Assembly: GCA_003818675.1 (NCBI GenBank)
Contig: RPPD01000080.1
Span: forward strand, 1 to 8,049
DNA length: 8,049 nt
Direction: 5' to 3'
Source: Spirochaetaceae bacterium
GTDB taxonomy: Bacteria; Spirochaetota; Spirochaetia; SZUA-6; RPPD01
How positions within the stretch are numbered: position 1 is the first letter of the stretch; each line of letters begins with the position of its first letter. The position numbers were made by a program, and so were the translations under genes. Shown one piece after another: positions 1 through 7,273 of this stretch. Under the pieces are notes generated by a model, which saw nothing but the letters and a program-made list of their open reading frames with translations, was not told the DNA's origin and ran no database searches.

Positions 1-597
1 AAAGACAAGGTTATGGGAGCATTCAGGGCCGATGTCTTGAATGAAGAAAACATCAGGAAGCTGATCCCAAAAACAATTAATGCAGCGGTTATTGATCTTG
101 GCAGTAATATTGAAGCCTCAATACTAGTCACAAACTATCTTAAAAAAATGGGCATAAGGGAGATCTTTGCAAAAGCGGAAACCGATGAACACGGAGAAAT
201 CCTGGAAATTGTTGGTGCTACAAGGGTTGTTTTCCCCAGCCGTGAAGCTGCAAAAAGAATAACTCCAATATTGCTTTCTTCGCTAATTTTTAATTATTTG
301 CCAATAAGCGAGGATTTTATTATCGCTGAAATAAAAGTTCCTGACAGGTTCATCGGGAAATCGCTTTTGCAGATAAACCTGCGCAAGGTTTACAACCTGA
401 ATGTGATCGCCCTGCGTAAAGATGACGGACAAAGCTATTCATTATTCAATTCGGATCACATACTGCAACGGGATGAAGTTCTTTTAATCGGTGGACGTGA
501 GGAAGACTTTCTGAAAATAACCGATATGGCACCTTCCAGGGTAAAGAAGGATAAAATCGGGTTTTTCAGAAGGCTTTTTTCTGGACGAGGGCATTAA
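1..597 (+). CDS. trkA: TrkA/KtrA-family potassium uptake regulatory protein (RCK), 5'-partial
   Basis: Cytoplasmic regulator of a Trk/Ktr-type potassium channel: an RCK ring binds nucleotide and gates the membrane subunit. The frame is open from base 1, so the ATG at 13 is probably internal; the GxGxxG-bearing first strand of the Rossmann fold (about 45-50 residues by comparison with the roughly 220-residue KtrA form) lies before the window. Counting from base 1, residues 1-90 are the rest of the RCK_N fold, with the family-like stretches GSNIEASI (34-41), FAKAETDEHGEILE (56-69) and GATRVVFPSREAAKRI (72-87). Residues about 103-175 match the RCK_C domain (EIKVPDRFIGKSL, then LNVIALRK and RDEVLLIGG). 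A basic tail (residues 180-198) ends at TAA 595-597. Only one RCK unit is visible, which favours the KtrA-like short form over the double-RCK TrkA of E. coli. The membrane partner would be expected just upstream but is not in view. Family assignment is firm; the exact subtype is inferred. Confidence 0.88.
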   Translation, partial: KDKVMGAFRADVLNEENIRKLIPKTINAAVIDLGSNIEASILVTNYLKKMGIREIFAKAETDEHGEILEIVGATRVVFPSREAAKRITPILLSSLIFNYLPISEDFIIAEIKVPDRFIGKSLLQINLRKVYNLNVIALRKDDGQSYSLFNSDHILQRDEVLLIGGREEDFLKITDMAPSRVKKDKIGFFRRLFSGRGH

Positions 598-641
598 AAT
601 ATTTGAAAGAAAATCTTGCAACCCGTCTTTGATAAATCGGC

Positions 642-670
642 TTGAAAAAAACAGGATAGGATCATATAGT
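642..670 (+). promoter_or_regulatory. Sigma-70-type promoter for the HATPase-HDOD gene
   Basis: TTGAAA (642-647), a 17-base spacer, then TATAGT (665-670); each hexamer matches the housekeeping consensus at five of six positions. Predicted transcription start is near 677, giving a leader of about 29 bases before the TTG at 706. It lies 45 bases after the trkA stop, so the regulator can be transcribed independently. No terminator is visible between the two genes, so read-through from trkA is also possible. Confidence 0.65.
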
Positions 671-694
671 TTAAGTGTGTTTTTTATTTTCCTT

Positions 695-699
695 GGAGA
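695..699 (+). promoter_or_regulatory. Ribosome binding site that sets a TTG start
   Basis: GGAGA lies six bases upstream of the TTG at 706-708. The spacing is good, and the next ATG in frame is the one encoding Met43 (832-834), far inside the first predicted domain, so the TTG is preferred as the start. Confidence 0.7.
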
Positions 700-705
700 A
701 CCAAC

Positions 706-2217
706 TTGGCGGAAACAATAGTCTATACGCAATTTGAAGGCGTAACAGAAACAAACATTTTAGGAAGTCTAAAAACAAATAATGGCTTTTCATGCACGGT
801 TCCTTATTCAAATCAGGATATTGAACAAAAAATGGAGTCAATTCTTGTCACTATTTTTGAGTTTTTAAGAAAACCTGAATTGGGTCGTTCACTTCTTTAT
901 TTCATGAAAGAACTGATAATGAACGCCAGCAAAGCAAACACAAAAAGGATTTATTTCAAAAAAAAAGGTCTCAATCTAGAAAATCCGGAAGACTATGAGA
1001 ATGGGATGAAAACTTTCAAAAGGGAAGTCTTCAGCAACTTTACTGAGTATGCCGATGTGCATGCTGTCGAGGGCTACTATGTACGTTTGGACTTCAAGAT
1101 TGACGGAGATTTTCTTTTTATTCAGATAAGGAACAATAGTCCGCTCTGCCATGATGAGGAAAATCGAATCCTTGGAAGACTTAAAGTGGCAGGAAAGTTC
1201 AAGAACATGGAAGAAGTTCTTTCCTATGGATTTGATGATACTGAAGGAGGCGGATTCGGGCTCATAATAGGGATTCTCATGCTCCGGAAAGTGGGTCTTG
1301 ATGAGAGGGTGTTCTCGCTGATAAAAGGACAGGATACAACATCAGTAGTTTTAAAGATACCGCTTAAACTGCTGACAAAAGAACAGGGTATCGTCATCGC
1401 AAAAGAAATAATAGCTGAAATTGAAAAAATGCCGCAGTTTCCGGAAAGCATTGTAAGGCTTGAGCGCAATCTCGCTGATCCGAATGCAGATTTTAACTCA
1501 ATATCAGATATAATTAAAACTGACCCATCTCTTACTACAGAGATTATCCGTATTGCCAATTCTCCCATTTACATGCTTCCAAGAAAAGTGGCAGATGTCC
1601 CAACCGCTGTGCGCATGATTGGGCTAAAAGGTGTGCGCAATCTCGTATTAAGCCACGGTGTAAACCTTGTCTTCAGTAAAATGTATAAAAAAGTAAAGAT
1701 AGACGAGGTAATGGAGCATTCTTATCATGTTGCCCTTTACTGCAGCCAGATCGCAAAGATCAAACACCTTGACAACCTTCTGGAAGACATATATGTGGCG
1801 GCACTGCTTCATGATTTTGGCAAGATTATAACCAATTCACTAAAGCCAAAACTCGTTGAAAGGCTGAACGCTCTCTGCGAAGAGAAGGGAATACCCATCA
1901 ACTCGCTTGAAGATCTTACTGACGGATACAATCATGCCATAATCGGGAGTCTGCTTGCTGAGAAATGGAATTTTCCTGAACGCTTTGTCCAGGCAATTCG
2001 CTATCACCATGTACCGCTTGAATCAGATGAGGGCTACAGGGCTATTATAAACACTGTATATCTTGGAAATGAGCTTTCATATGTCAGTAAAAAAATCAGG
2101 CTGTTTAAAGACATTAATTTCCAGGTCCTGAAATTTTTCGGGATTGAAGATGAATCAAAATTCCATGCATTTAAAAACAAAATTGAGTCAATGGTAAATT
2201 TTAATCAGAATAAATAG
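706..2217 (+). CDS. Two-domain signalling protein: GHKL/HATPase-like module fused to HDOD domain
   Basis: A soluble 503-residue protein with no signal peptide or membrane segment. The N-terminal half (about 40-220) looks like a histidine-kinase-type ATPase fold: an N-box KELIMNASKAN (68-78, E69 and N73), a beta strand leading to RNNSP (142-146) where the G1 box DxGxG should be, a G2-like box EGGGFGLII (180-188), and a closing strand TTSVVLKIP (211-219). No phospho-acceptor His/dimerisation domain is seen, so this is not a normal kinase. The C-terminal half (about 230-440) is an HDOD domain, with the usual entry (EIEKMPQFPESIVRL), DPSLTTEIIRIANSP (273-287) and a core that keeps possible metal ligands: H338, H341, H369-D370 (LLHDFGK), H410, H434-H435. 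HDOD proteins are generally signalling scaffolds or regulators. The G1 box has N143 in place of the adenine-contacting Asp and S145 in place of Gly, so nucleotide binding may be weakened. The TTG start is supported by GGAGA at 695-699 and a promoter at 642-670. Domain calls are firm for HDOD and good for HATPase; the pathway is unknown. Confidence 0.85.
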   Translation: MAETIVYTQFEGVTETNILGSLKTNNGFSCTVPYSNQDIEQKMESILVTIFEFLRKPELGRSLLYFMKELIMNASKANTKRIYFKKKGLNLENPEDYENGMKTFKREVFSNFTEYADVHAVEGYYVRLDFKIDGDFLFIQIRNNSPLCHDEENRILGRLKVAGKFKNMEEVLSYGFDDTEGGGFGLIIGILMLRKVGLDERVFSLIKGQDTTSVVLKIPLKLLTKEQGIVIAKEIIAEIEKMPQFPESIVRLERNLADPNADFNSISDIIKTDPSLTTEIIRIANSPIYMLPRKVADVPTAVRMIGLKGVRNLVLSHGVNLVFSKMYKKVKIDEVMEHSYHVALYCSQIAKIKHLDNLLEDIYVAALLHDFGKIITNSLKPKLVERLNALCEEKGIPINSLEDLTDGYNHAIIGSLLAEKWNFPERFVQAIRYHHVPLESDEGYRAIINTVYLGNELSYVSKKIRLFKDINFQVLKFFGIEDESKFHAFKNKIESMVNFNQNK

Positions 2218-2273
2218 CGTCACTCCATGACCAAATTTGAAATATAGAAAAATTTACTCAAGAGGATGAAAAA

Positions 2274-2333
2274 ATGAAATCGATTACAAAATATCATTTG
2301 GACAATTGCACCAGAGACCAATACCGGCGATGA
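2274..2333 (+). other. Possible 19-codon peptide ORF or gene remnant
   Basis: ATG at 2274 is preceded by a near-ideal Shine-Dalgarno site AGAGGA (2261-2266, seven bases upstream) and opens a 19-codon frame that ends at three successive in-frame TGA codons (2331-2339). I recognise no family. In the +1 frame the same DNA reads as an unstarted segment ending in an acidic tail (NTGDDDDQPL, TAA at 2349-2351). The two frames together could be what is left of a frameshifted gene, or pure chance. The rest of the 2218-2480 gap holds no other supported gene. Evidence for translation is only the ribosome binding site. Confidence 0.15.
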
Positions 2334-2424
2334 TGATGACCAGCCATTGTAATGGTATTGAATGTTACGAGAAATAATATTTGGGGATCAGGAGTTGGAC
2401 TTGATGAATGATAGACAGCACAAT

Positions 2425-2456
2425 AAAAACCCCCTGAAGCGACATGCCGCAGGGGG
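2425..2456 (-). terminator. Intrinsic terminator downstream of nifJ
   Basis: Read on the minus strand, CCCCCTG (2456-2450) pairs perfectly with CAGGGGG (2436-2430) across a 13-base loop, and is followed at once by TTTTT (2429-2425). It begins 24 bases after the nifJ stop codon. On the plus strand the same stem is followed by a weaker U-rich stretch (2458-2471), so it may also catch transcripts from the convergent HATPase-HDOD gene, which has no good terminator of its own. Confidence 0.9.
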
Positions 2457-2480
2457 CTATATTTCCTTTAAAAAATCGTT

Positions 2481-5400
2481 TTAGAACGGTCTGTCGGCAA
2501 GGTACTTGAATGCCTGATACTGGTCCTTTACCTGCTTGCGCGCCATACCCAGCAATCTGTCAGCAGTCTCCGGGTTGACCTGCTTCACGCTGCGGAAACG
2601 AATTTCATTATACATATAGTCCGCAACGTCCAGCGTGGGTTCCTTGGAATCCAGCTTGAACGGGTTTTTGCCTTCCTTTGCCATATCCGGGTTAAAGCGG
2701 AAGAGGTTCCACATGCCGGAATCCACTGCGGCTGCCTGCTGGTCCATGCCCTTGGTCATGTTGATGCCCTGGTTTATGCAATGCGAGTAGGCGATGATGA
2801 TCGAAGGCCCGTCATATGCCTCAGCCTCCTGAAATGCCTTGAGGGTCTGTATCTTGTTTGCGCCCATGGCCACGCGCGCCACATAAACGTAGCCGTAGCT
2901 CATGGCGATCATGCCGAGATCCTTCTTGCCAATGGCCTTTCCGCCCGCGGCAAACTTGGCTATTGCGCCAATGGGTGTGGCCTTTGACATCTGTCCGCCT
3001 GTATTTGAATACACTTCCGTGTCCAGAACAAGAAGGTTGATGTTTCTGCCCGAGGCAATGACATGGTCAAGGCCGCCGAAGCCGATGTCATATGCCCATC
3101 CATCGCCACCAATAACCCATACAGAGCGCTTTATGAGAAAATCCGCAACACATGCGAGTGCTGCAGCGGTTTCACTCTTGTTTGCCGAAAGGACTTTCTT
3201 CAAGTCAACAACATAGGCGCGCTGTTTCTCTATTTCTTCCTGTTCCTTCTGCGGGTTGTTCTTTAGGTTCTCGTAAAGTGCCTTGTTATTTGAATCTTCG
3301 GTCATCATCTTGTCAAGAAGCTCAAATCCGTACTCCTTAAGCTTGTCAGATGTGAGTCTCATGCCGAAGCCGAACTCGGCCGCGTCCTCAAACAGGGAGT
3401 TGGACCATGTCGGACCGCGTCCGTCGCGGCGTGTTGTATATGGTGTTGTGGGCAGGTTTCCGCCATAGATGGATGAACAGCCCGTGGCATTTCCTATGAC
3501 AGCCCTGTCTCCGAAAAGCTGTGTTAAAAGCTTCACGTAGGGTGTTTCACCGCAGCCCTGGCATGCGCCTGAGAACTCGAACATGGGTGTCAGAAGCTGT
3601 GAGCCCTTTATGGTGTTGCGCTTGATGAGCGCGGGATCAACATCAGGAAGCACGTTGAAGAAGAAGTTCCAGTTTTCCACTTCCTGTTCGCGAAGCGGCG
3701 GCTGGCTTTCCATGTTGATGGCCTTTCTGTCAGTCTTTTCCCCGTTTACCTTTTTATAGGCAGGGCAGGTGTTTACGCATGCGCCGCAGCCTGTGCAGTC
3801 CTCAGGTGAAACCTGGATGGTTGCAAGCTTGCCTTCAAACTCCTTGCCGCGTGCCTGAGCGCTCTTGAATTTCTTGGGGGCTTTTGCCGCGAAAGAATTG
3901 TCGTAAATCTTCATACGGATGACTGCGTGCGGACAGACAAAGGAGCATTCGCCGCACTGTATGCAGGTCTCCGGGTCCCAGACCGGGATGTTCTCGGCGA
4001 TATTGCGCTTCTCGTACTTGGTTGTGCCCGTGGGATAGGTGCCGTCGTCGGGGAGCTGGGAGACCTTGAGTTTTTCTCCGCGGCCCGCGATGATCTCACC
4101 GATGACTTCCTTTACAAACTTCGGTGAATCTGAAGGGACTGGTGCGAGCATCTTGTGCTTTGATGAGGCTGTCTGGGGGTATTTTACCTCGTGCACGCCA
4201 TCAAGAGACATGTCAATTGTCTTGATGTTCTTGTCGACGATGTCCTTTCCCTTTTTACCGTAGGACTTCTGAATGTATTTCTTGATGAGGTCAACGGCCT
4301 GGTCCTCCGGGAGGATGCCGGAGATCTTGAAGAACGCGGTCTGCATGATGATATTGATGCGGCCGCCCATGCCTGATTCCTCGGCAATTTTGAATGCGTC
4401 AATGACAAAGAACTTCAGCTTCTTGTCAATTATACGCTTCTGCGTTTCAACCGGAAGGTTGTCCCAGACCTCGTTTTTTGAATACGGGCTTGCGAGCAGG
4501 AAGGTTGCGCCTTCGGCTGCATTGCCAAGCATGTCCATTTTTTCCAGGAAACTCCATTTATGACAGGCGATGAAATTGGCGTTGGAGATCAGGTATGTGC
4601 TGCGTATGGGGTTTTTGCCAAAGCGCAGGTGGGATGATGTCATGGAGCCTGCTTTCTTGGAGTCATAGACAAAATAGCCCTGTGCATAGTTGTCAGTTGC
4701 TTCACCGATAATCTGGATGGAGTTCTTGTTGGCGCCTACTGTTCCGTCAGAACCCAGGCCGAAGAACATGGCGCGATGGGTCCCCGGATCATCTGTGTGG
4801 TATTTCTCGTCCATGGGAAGGCTTGAATTGGTCACATCATCGATAATGCCCACGGTGAAGTGGTTCTTGGGGGTGGCTGATTTCAGGTTGTCAAGAACAG
4901 CCTTCGCCATGGCAGGCGTAAAGCCGTGCTGTGAGAGGCCAAGGCCATAGCGGCCGCCGACAATTACCGGATATCCGCTGAATGTAAACCACTTGTTGGC
5001 CATTCCCTCGCCGATGGCCGTACGCGTGTCCGCATAGAGACATTCGCCGATGGCGCCGGGTTCCTTGGACATGTCCAGGACCGCGAATGACTTTGCGGTC
5101 TTTGGGATGGCTTTGCAGAAGGCCTCGACGTCAAACTGGCGGAGAAGCCGGATCTTCAGAAGGCCGACTTTTTCTCCCTTTTTATTCAGGTCATCGATTA
5201 CTTCTGCCATGGTCTCGGAGGCTGAACCCATCATGATTACAACGCGGTCAGCGTCGGGAGCCCCGTAGTAGTCAAAGAGGTGGTACTGTCGGCCTGTGAG
5301 CTTGGCGAACTTGTCCATGGCTTTCTGGACAATGCCTGGAACCGCGGCGTAGTACTTGTTTACAGTCTCGCGGCCGGCAAAGAAAACATCGGGATTCTGG

Positions 5401-6056
5401 CTTGTGCCCTTGATTGTGGGCTTTTCCGGGTTCAGGGCGCGACTCCTATGGGCCAGTGCAAGGTTGGGATCGATCATCTGCTTGATGATGTCGAAGGGGA
5501 TTTCCTCGACCTTCTGGACTTCAGAAGAGGTCCTGAAACCGTCGAAGAAGTGGAGGAAGGGTATGCGTGACTCAAGCGTTGCCGCCTGGGAAATAAGCGC
5601 CATGTCCATGACTTCCTGGACATTATGAGAATTGAGCATGGCAAATCCGGTAGAGCGGGCTGCCATGACGTCAGTGTGGTCACCAAAAATTGAAAGAGCC
5701 TGTGCGGCAACTGCGCGCGCGGCGATGTGGAAAACCGTGGGGGTGAGTTCACCGGCGATCTTGTACATGTTCGGGATCATCAAAAGGAGTCCCTGTGACG
5801 CCGTGAAGGTCGTTGTAAGGGCTCCGGTAGAAAGTGCTCCGTGCACGGCACCTGCAGCGCCTGCTTCCGATTGCATTTCCACGACTGACGGGATGGTTCC
5901 CCAGATGTTTTTTTTGCCCTTTGCGGAGTATTCGTCCGCGAGCTCACCCATTACGGATGACGGGGTGATGGGATAGATGGCGATTACCTCGTTTGTGGCA
6001 TGCGCAATGTAGGCTGCCGCGGTATTGCCGTCTATGGTGACCATATTCTTTGGCAT
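2481..6056 (-). CDS. nifJ: Pyruvate:ferredoxin (flavodoxin) oxidoreductase, homodimeric type
   Basis: Oxidises pyruvate with CoA to acetyl-CoA and CO2, passing electrons to ferredoxin or flavodoxin; cytoplasmic, TPP- and iron-sulfur-dependent. At 1191 residues it has the normal length of the single-chain enzyme. In order: the N-terminal pyruvate-binding domain with YPITPSS (28-34, T31) and R114, matching the substrate-contacting residues of the Desulfovibrio africanus enzyme; the transketolase-C-like domain (about 265-400); the gamma-type domain (about 440-620, from LGSDGTVGANKNSIQIIGE); two 4Fe-4S motifs CxxCxxCxxxC at C698/701/704/708 and C754/757/760/764; then the TPP domain with the proximal cluster ligands C832, C835, C860 and C1093, E837, GGDGWAYDIG (983-992) and VYSNTGGQMS (1015-1024). 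All catalytic and cluster residues expected for the family are present. The ATG at 6056 has GAGGA (6065-6061) four bases upstream. A promoter lies at 6208-6236 and a strong terminator follows the stop. Its third-position GC is visibly higher than in the plus-strand genes 1-2217, consistent with codon bias in a highly expressed gene. fabH lies 206 bases upstream on the same strand. Confidence 0.98.
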   Translation of the reverse strand: MPKNMVTIDGNTAAAYIAHATNEVIAIYPITPSSVMGELADEYSAKGKKNIWGTIPSVVEMQSEAGAAGAVHGALSTGALTTTFTASQGLLLMIPNMYKIAGELTPTVFHIAARAVAAQALSIFGDHTDVMAARSTGFAMLNSHNVQEVMDMALISQAATLESRIPFLHFFDGFRTSSEVQKVEEIPFDIIKQMIDPNLALAHRSRALNPEKPTIKGTSQNPDVFFAGRETVNKYYAAVPGIVQKAMDKFAKLTGRQYHLFDYYGAPDADRVVIMMGSASETMAEVIDDLNKKGEKVGLLKIRLLRQFDVEAFCKAIPKTAKSFAVLDMSKEPGAIGECLYADTRTAIGEGMANKWFTFSGYPVIVGGRYGLGLSQHGFTPAMAKAVLDNLKSATPKNHFTVGIIDDVTNSSLPMDEKYHTDDPGTHRAMFFGLGSDGTVGANKNSIQIIGEATDNYAQGYFVYDSKKAGSMTSSHLRFGKNPIRSTYLISNANFIACHKWSFLEKMDMLGNAAEGATFLLASPYSKNEVWDNLPVETQKRIIDKKLKFFVIDAFKIAEESGMGGRINIIMQTAFFKISGILPEDQAVDLIKKYIQKSYGKKGKDIVDKNIKTIDMSLDGVHEVKYPQTASSKHKMLAPVPSDSPKFVKEVIGEIIAGRGEKLKVSQLPDDGTYPTGTTKYEKRNIAENIPVWDPETCIQCGECSFVCPHAVIRMKIYDNSFAAKAPKKFKSAQARGKEFEGKLATIQVSPEDCTGCGACVNTCPAYKKVNGEKTDRKAINMESQPPLREQEVENWNFFFNVLPDVDPALIKRNTIKGSQLLTPMFEFSGACQGCGETPYVKLLTQLFGDRAVIGNATGCSSIYGGNLPTTPYTTRRDGRGPTWSNSLFEDAAEFGFGMRLTSDKLKEYGFELLDKMMTEDSNNKALYENLKNNPQKEQEEIEKQRAYVVDLKKVLSANKSETAAALACVADFLIKRSVWVIGGDGWAYDIGFGGLDHVIASGRNINLLVLDTEVYSNTGGQMSKATPIGAIAKFAAGGKAIGKKDLGMIAMSYGYVYVARVAMGANKIQTLKAFQEAEAYDGPSIIIAYSHCINQGINMTKGMDQQAAAVDSGMWNLFRFNPDMAKEGKNPFKLDSKEPTLDVADYMYNEIRFRSVKQVNPETADRLLGMARKQVKDQYQAFKYLADRPF

Positions 6057-6180
6057 AGTGTCCTCTTCTTTGAAGGTGGATTTTTGACTTTTTTTAAATT
6101 ATATCTATTTTCCCGCATCCCGAATCTGCTTGTTTTTCAAGAGGAAATGAGATGTGAAAAAGATACTGATTGTAAAGCTT

Positions 6181-6202
6181 AAGGGCCTCGACGAGGAACC
6201 TT
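6181..6202. repeat. Inverted repeat at the predicted nifJ transcription start
   Basis: An imperfect dyad: AAGG (6181-6184) and CCTT (6199-6202) flank the inner palindrome CCTCGACGAGG (6186-6196), with one and two unpaired bases at the junctions. A second small dyad, AACCTTGGTT (6197-6206), overlaps its edge. The transcription start predicted from the promoter at 6208-6236 falls near 6201, so the dyad covers roughly +1 to +21. It could be a repressor operator or a stem-loop at the extreme 5' end of the nifJ mRNA (CCUC-GUC-GAGG plus AAGG/CCUU). No poly-U follows, so it does not look like a terminator for fabH. Confidence 0.45.
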
Positions 6203-6207
6203 GGTTA

Positions 6208-6236
6208 ATAATACCCAATGAGTAGAAAAACGTCAA
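6208..6236 (-). promoter_or_regulatory. Sigma-70-type promoter for nifJ
   Basis: On the minus strand TTGACG (6236-6231), a 17-base spacer, then TATTAT (6213-6208); each hexamer matches consensus at five of six positions. Predicted start is near 6201, giving a leader of about 145 bases before the nifJ ATG, unusually long beside the leaders of about 24-29 bases predicted for the other two promoters in the window. It lies just past the fabH stop with no clear terminator in between, so fabH transcripts may also run into nifJ. Confidence 0.6.
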
Positions 6237-6262
6237 CTGCGCGAAAAGATACGCGGCCCCCC

Positions 6263-7243
6263 TTAAAACCACTTGATGACGACGCCAGAGTGGTTCAGGC
6301 CGCCTCCGAATCCGTAAAGGCCCAATAGATCGCCTTTTTTGATTTTTTTCTCCTTCTGGGCTATCCAGAGTGCCAGGGGTATGGTTGCCGAGGATGTGTT
6401 CCCATAGGGTTCAACGCTTGTCAGTGTTTTTTCCATGGGAATATCCAATTTTTCCGCGATTGACTGTATCATGCGCATGTTTGCGCTGTGGGGCACAAAC
6501 CAGTCCAGTTTTTCAATGGAGATTCCGGCATTTTCCACAAGCTTTTTCATCCCGACAGGGACGGTTCTTATCGTAAAATTGTATACGGCCCGGCCGTCCT
6601 GCCAGATTTGGCGGTGTTTTATGAGTTCATTGCCGTTCATACTGGACGATATGTTTGTGCAATAGAGCCGGTCCGCCTGGGTCCCGTCTGACCCGTAATA
6701 GCAGCCGAGGAATCCGGGATCCTTGTCGTCATATTCGACAAGCACGGCACCCGAGCCGTCGCCAAAAAGCACGCAGGTGTTTCTGTCTGTATAGTCAGTG
6801 AGTTTTGTCATGCATTCGGAACCCACAACCAGTATCTTTTTTGCCATTCCAGTGGAAATATAGGCATTCGCAGTGAGCAATCCATAGACAAAACCGGCGC
6901 AGGCGGCGTTTATATCGATCACGCCGACGGTCTGCGGCAGACCGAGAACTCCCTGCATGACCGCGGCAGTGGAAGGGGTCAGGTAATCCGGAGTGAAGGT
7001 CGAGCAGATGATCATGTCCACATCATCAATGCTTTTTCCCGAGTTTTCAACGAGGTTTTTAACCGCCTTGACGCCCATCTGGGATGAAAATTCGTCATGT
7101 GCCGAAACCCTGCGCTCCTTGATGCCGGTTCTCTGCTGGATCCACTCGTCGGTGGTTTCCACTATCTTTTCCATGTCATGGTTCGTAAGTATTTTTTCAG
7201 GCACATAGGCGCCTATAGCGGTGATTTTTGCCTTTGATTCCAT
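6263..7243 (-). CDS. fabH: 3-oxoacyl-ACP synthase III (beta-ketoacyl-ACP synthase III)
   Basis: Condenses an acyl-CoA primer with malonyl-ACP to start type II fatty acid synthesis; cytoplasmic. At 326 residues it has the usual length. The catalytic triad is visible: C115 in NAACAGFVYG (112-121), H252 in VPHSANMRM (250-258) and N282 in YGNTSSATIPLAL (280-292), aligning with Cys112/His244/Asn274 of the E. coli enzyme. The CoA-binding stretch TTDEWIQQRTGI (30-41) and the C-terminal GLYGFGGGLNHSG (308-320) also fit. The HSANMRM and LTSVEPYGNTSS wording is closer to the FabH forms of Firmicutes and similar groups than to that of E. coli; whether the primer is acetyl-CoA or a branched acyl-CoA cannot be told. 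The frame stays open to an ATG at 7321, but the chosen start at 7243 has GAGGA four bases upstream, lies about 24 bases after a predicted transcription start, and gives the standard FabH N-terminus (MESKAKITAIGAYVPEKILT). It stands outside any fab cluster visible here; nifJ follows on the same strand. Confidence 0.96.
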   Translation of the reverse strand: MESKAKITAIGAYVPEKILTNHDMEKIVETTDEWIQQRTGIKERRVSAHDEFSSQMGVKAVKNLVENSGKSIDDVDMIICSTFTPDYLTPSTAAVMQGVLGLPQTVGVIDINAACAGFVYGLLTANAYISTGMAKKILVVGSECMTKLTDYTDRNTCVLFGDGSGAVLVEYDDKDPGFLGCYYGSDGTQADRLYCTNISSSMNGNELIKHRQIWQDGRAVYNFTIRTVPVGMKKLVENAGISIEKLDWFVPHSANMRMIQSIAEKLDIPMEKTLTSVEPYGNTSSATIPLALWIAQKEKKIKKGDLLGLYGFGGGLNHSGVVIKWF

Positions 7244-7247
7244 TTTA

Positions 7248-7252
7248 TCCTC
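7248..7252 (-). promoter_or_regulatory. Ribosome binding site that sets the fabH start
   Basis: GAGGA on the minus strand, four bases before the ATG at 7243-7241. It has the same sequence and spacing as the site before nifJ (6065-6061). It favours this ATG over the in-frame ATG at 7321. Confidence 0.75.
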
Positions 7253-7273
7253 GTTCCAAAAAATTATGACGCA

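Noticed and set aside
2318..2340. GAT triplet repeat as a microsatellite or phase-variation tract
   Set aside because: Only three to four imperfect units, too short to expect slippage, and not inside a supported gene.
2404..2484. Plus-strand ORF MNDRQHNKNPLKRH... with a GGAG nine bases upstream
   Set aside because: It runs straight through the terminator stem and into the end of nifJ, and its 26 residues show no family-like features.
6098..6103. TATAAT on the minus strand as the main nifJ -10 box
   Set aside because: The hexamer is perfect but nothing resembling TTGACA lies 16-19 bases upstream (best is GATTCG) and there is no extended TGn motif. The 6208-6236 promoter is better; this remains only an alternative.
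6240..6255. CGCG...CGCG hairpin after the fabH stop as a terminator
   Set aside because: Only four base pairs with an eight-base loop, and the T run on the minus strand is more than ten bases away.
6263..6265. Poly-C/G run next to the fabH stop (6256-6262) as a frameshift site
   Set aside because: FabH ends at its normal C-terminus (GVVIKWF) and the run lies just outside the stop, so no frame change needs explaining.
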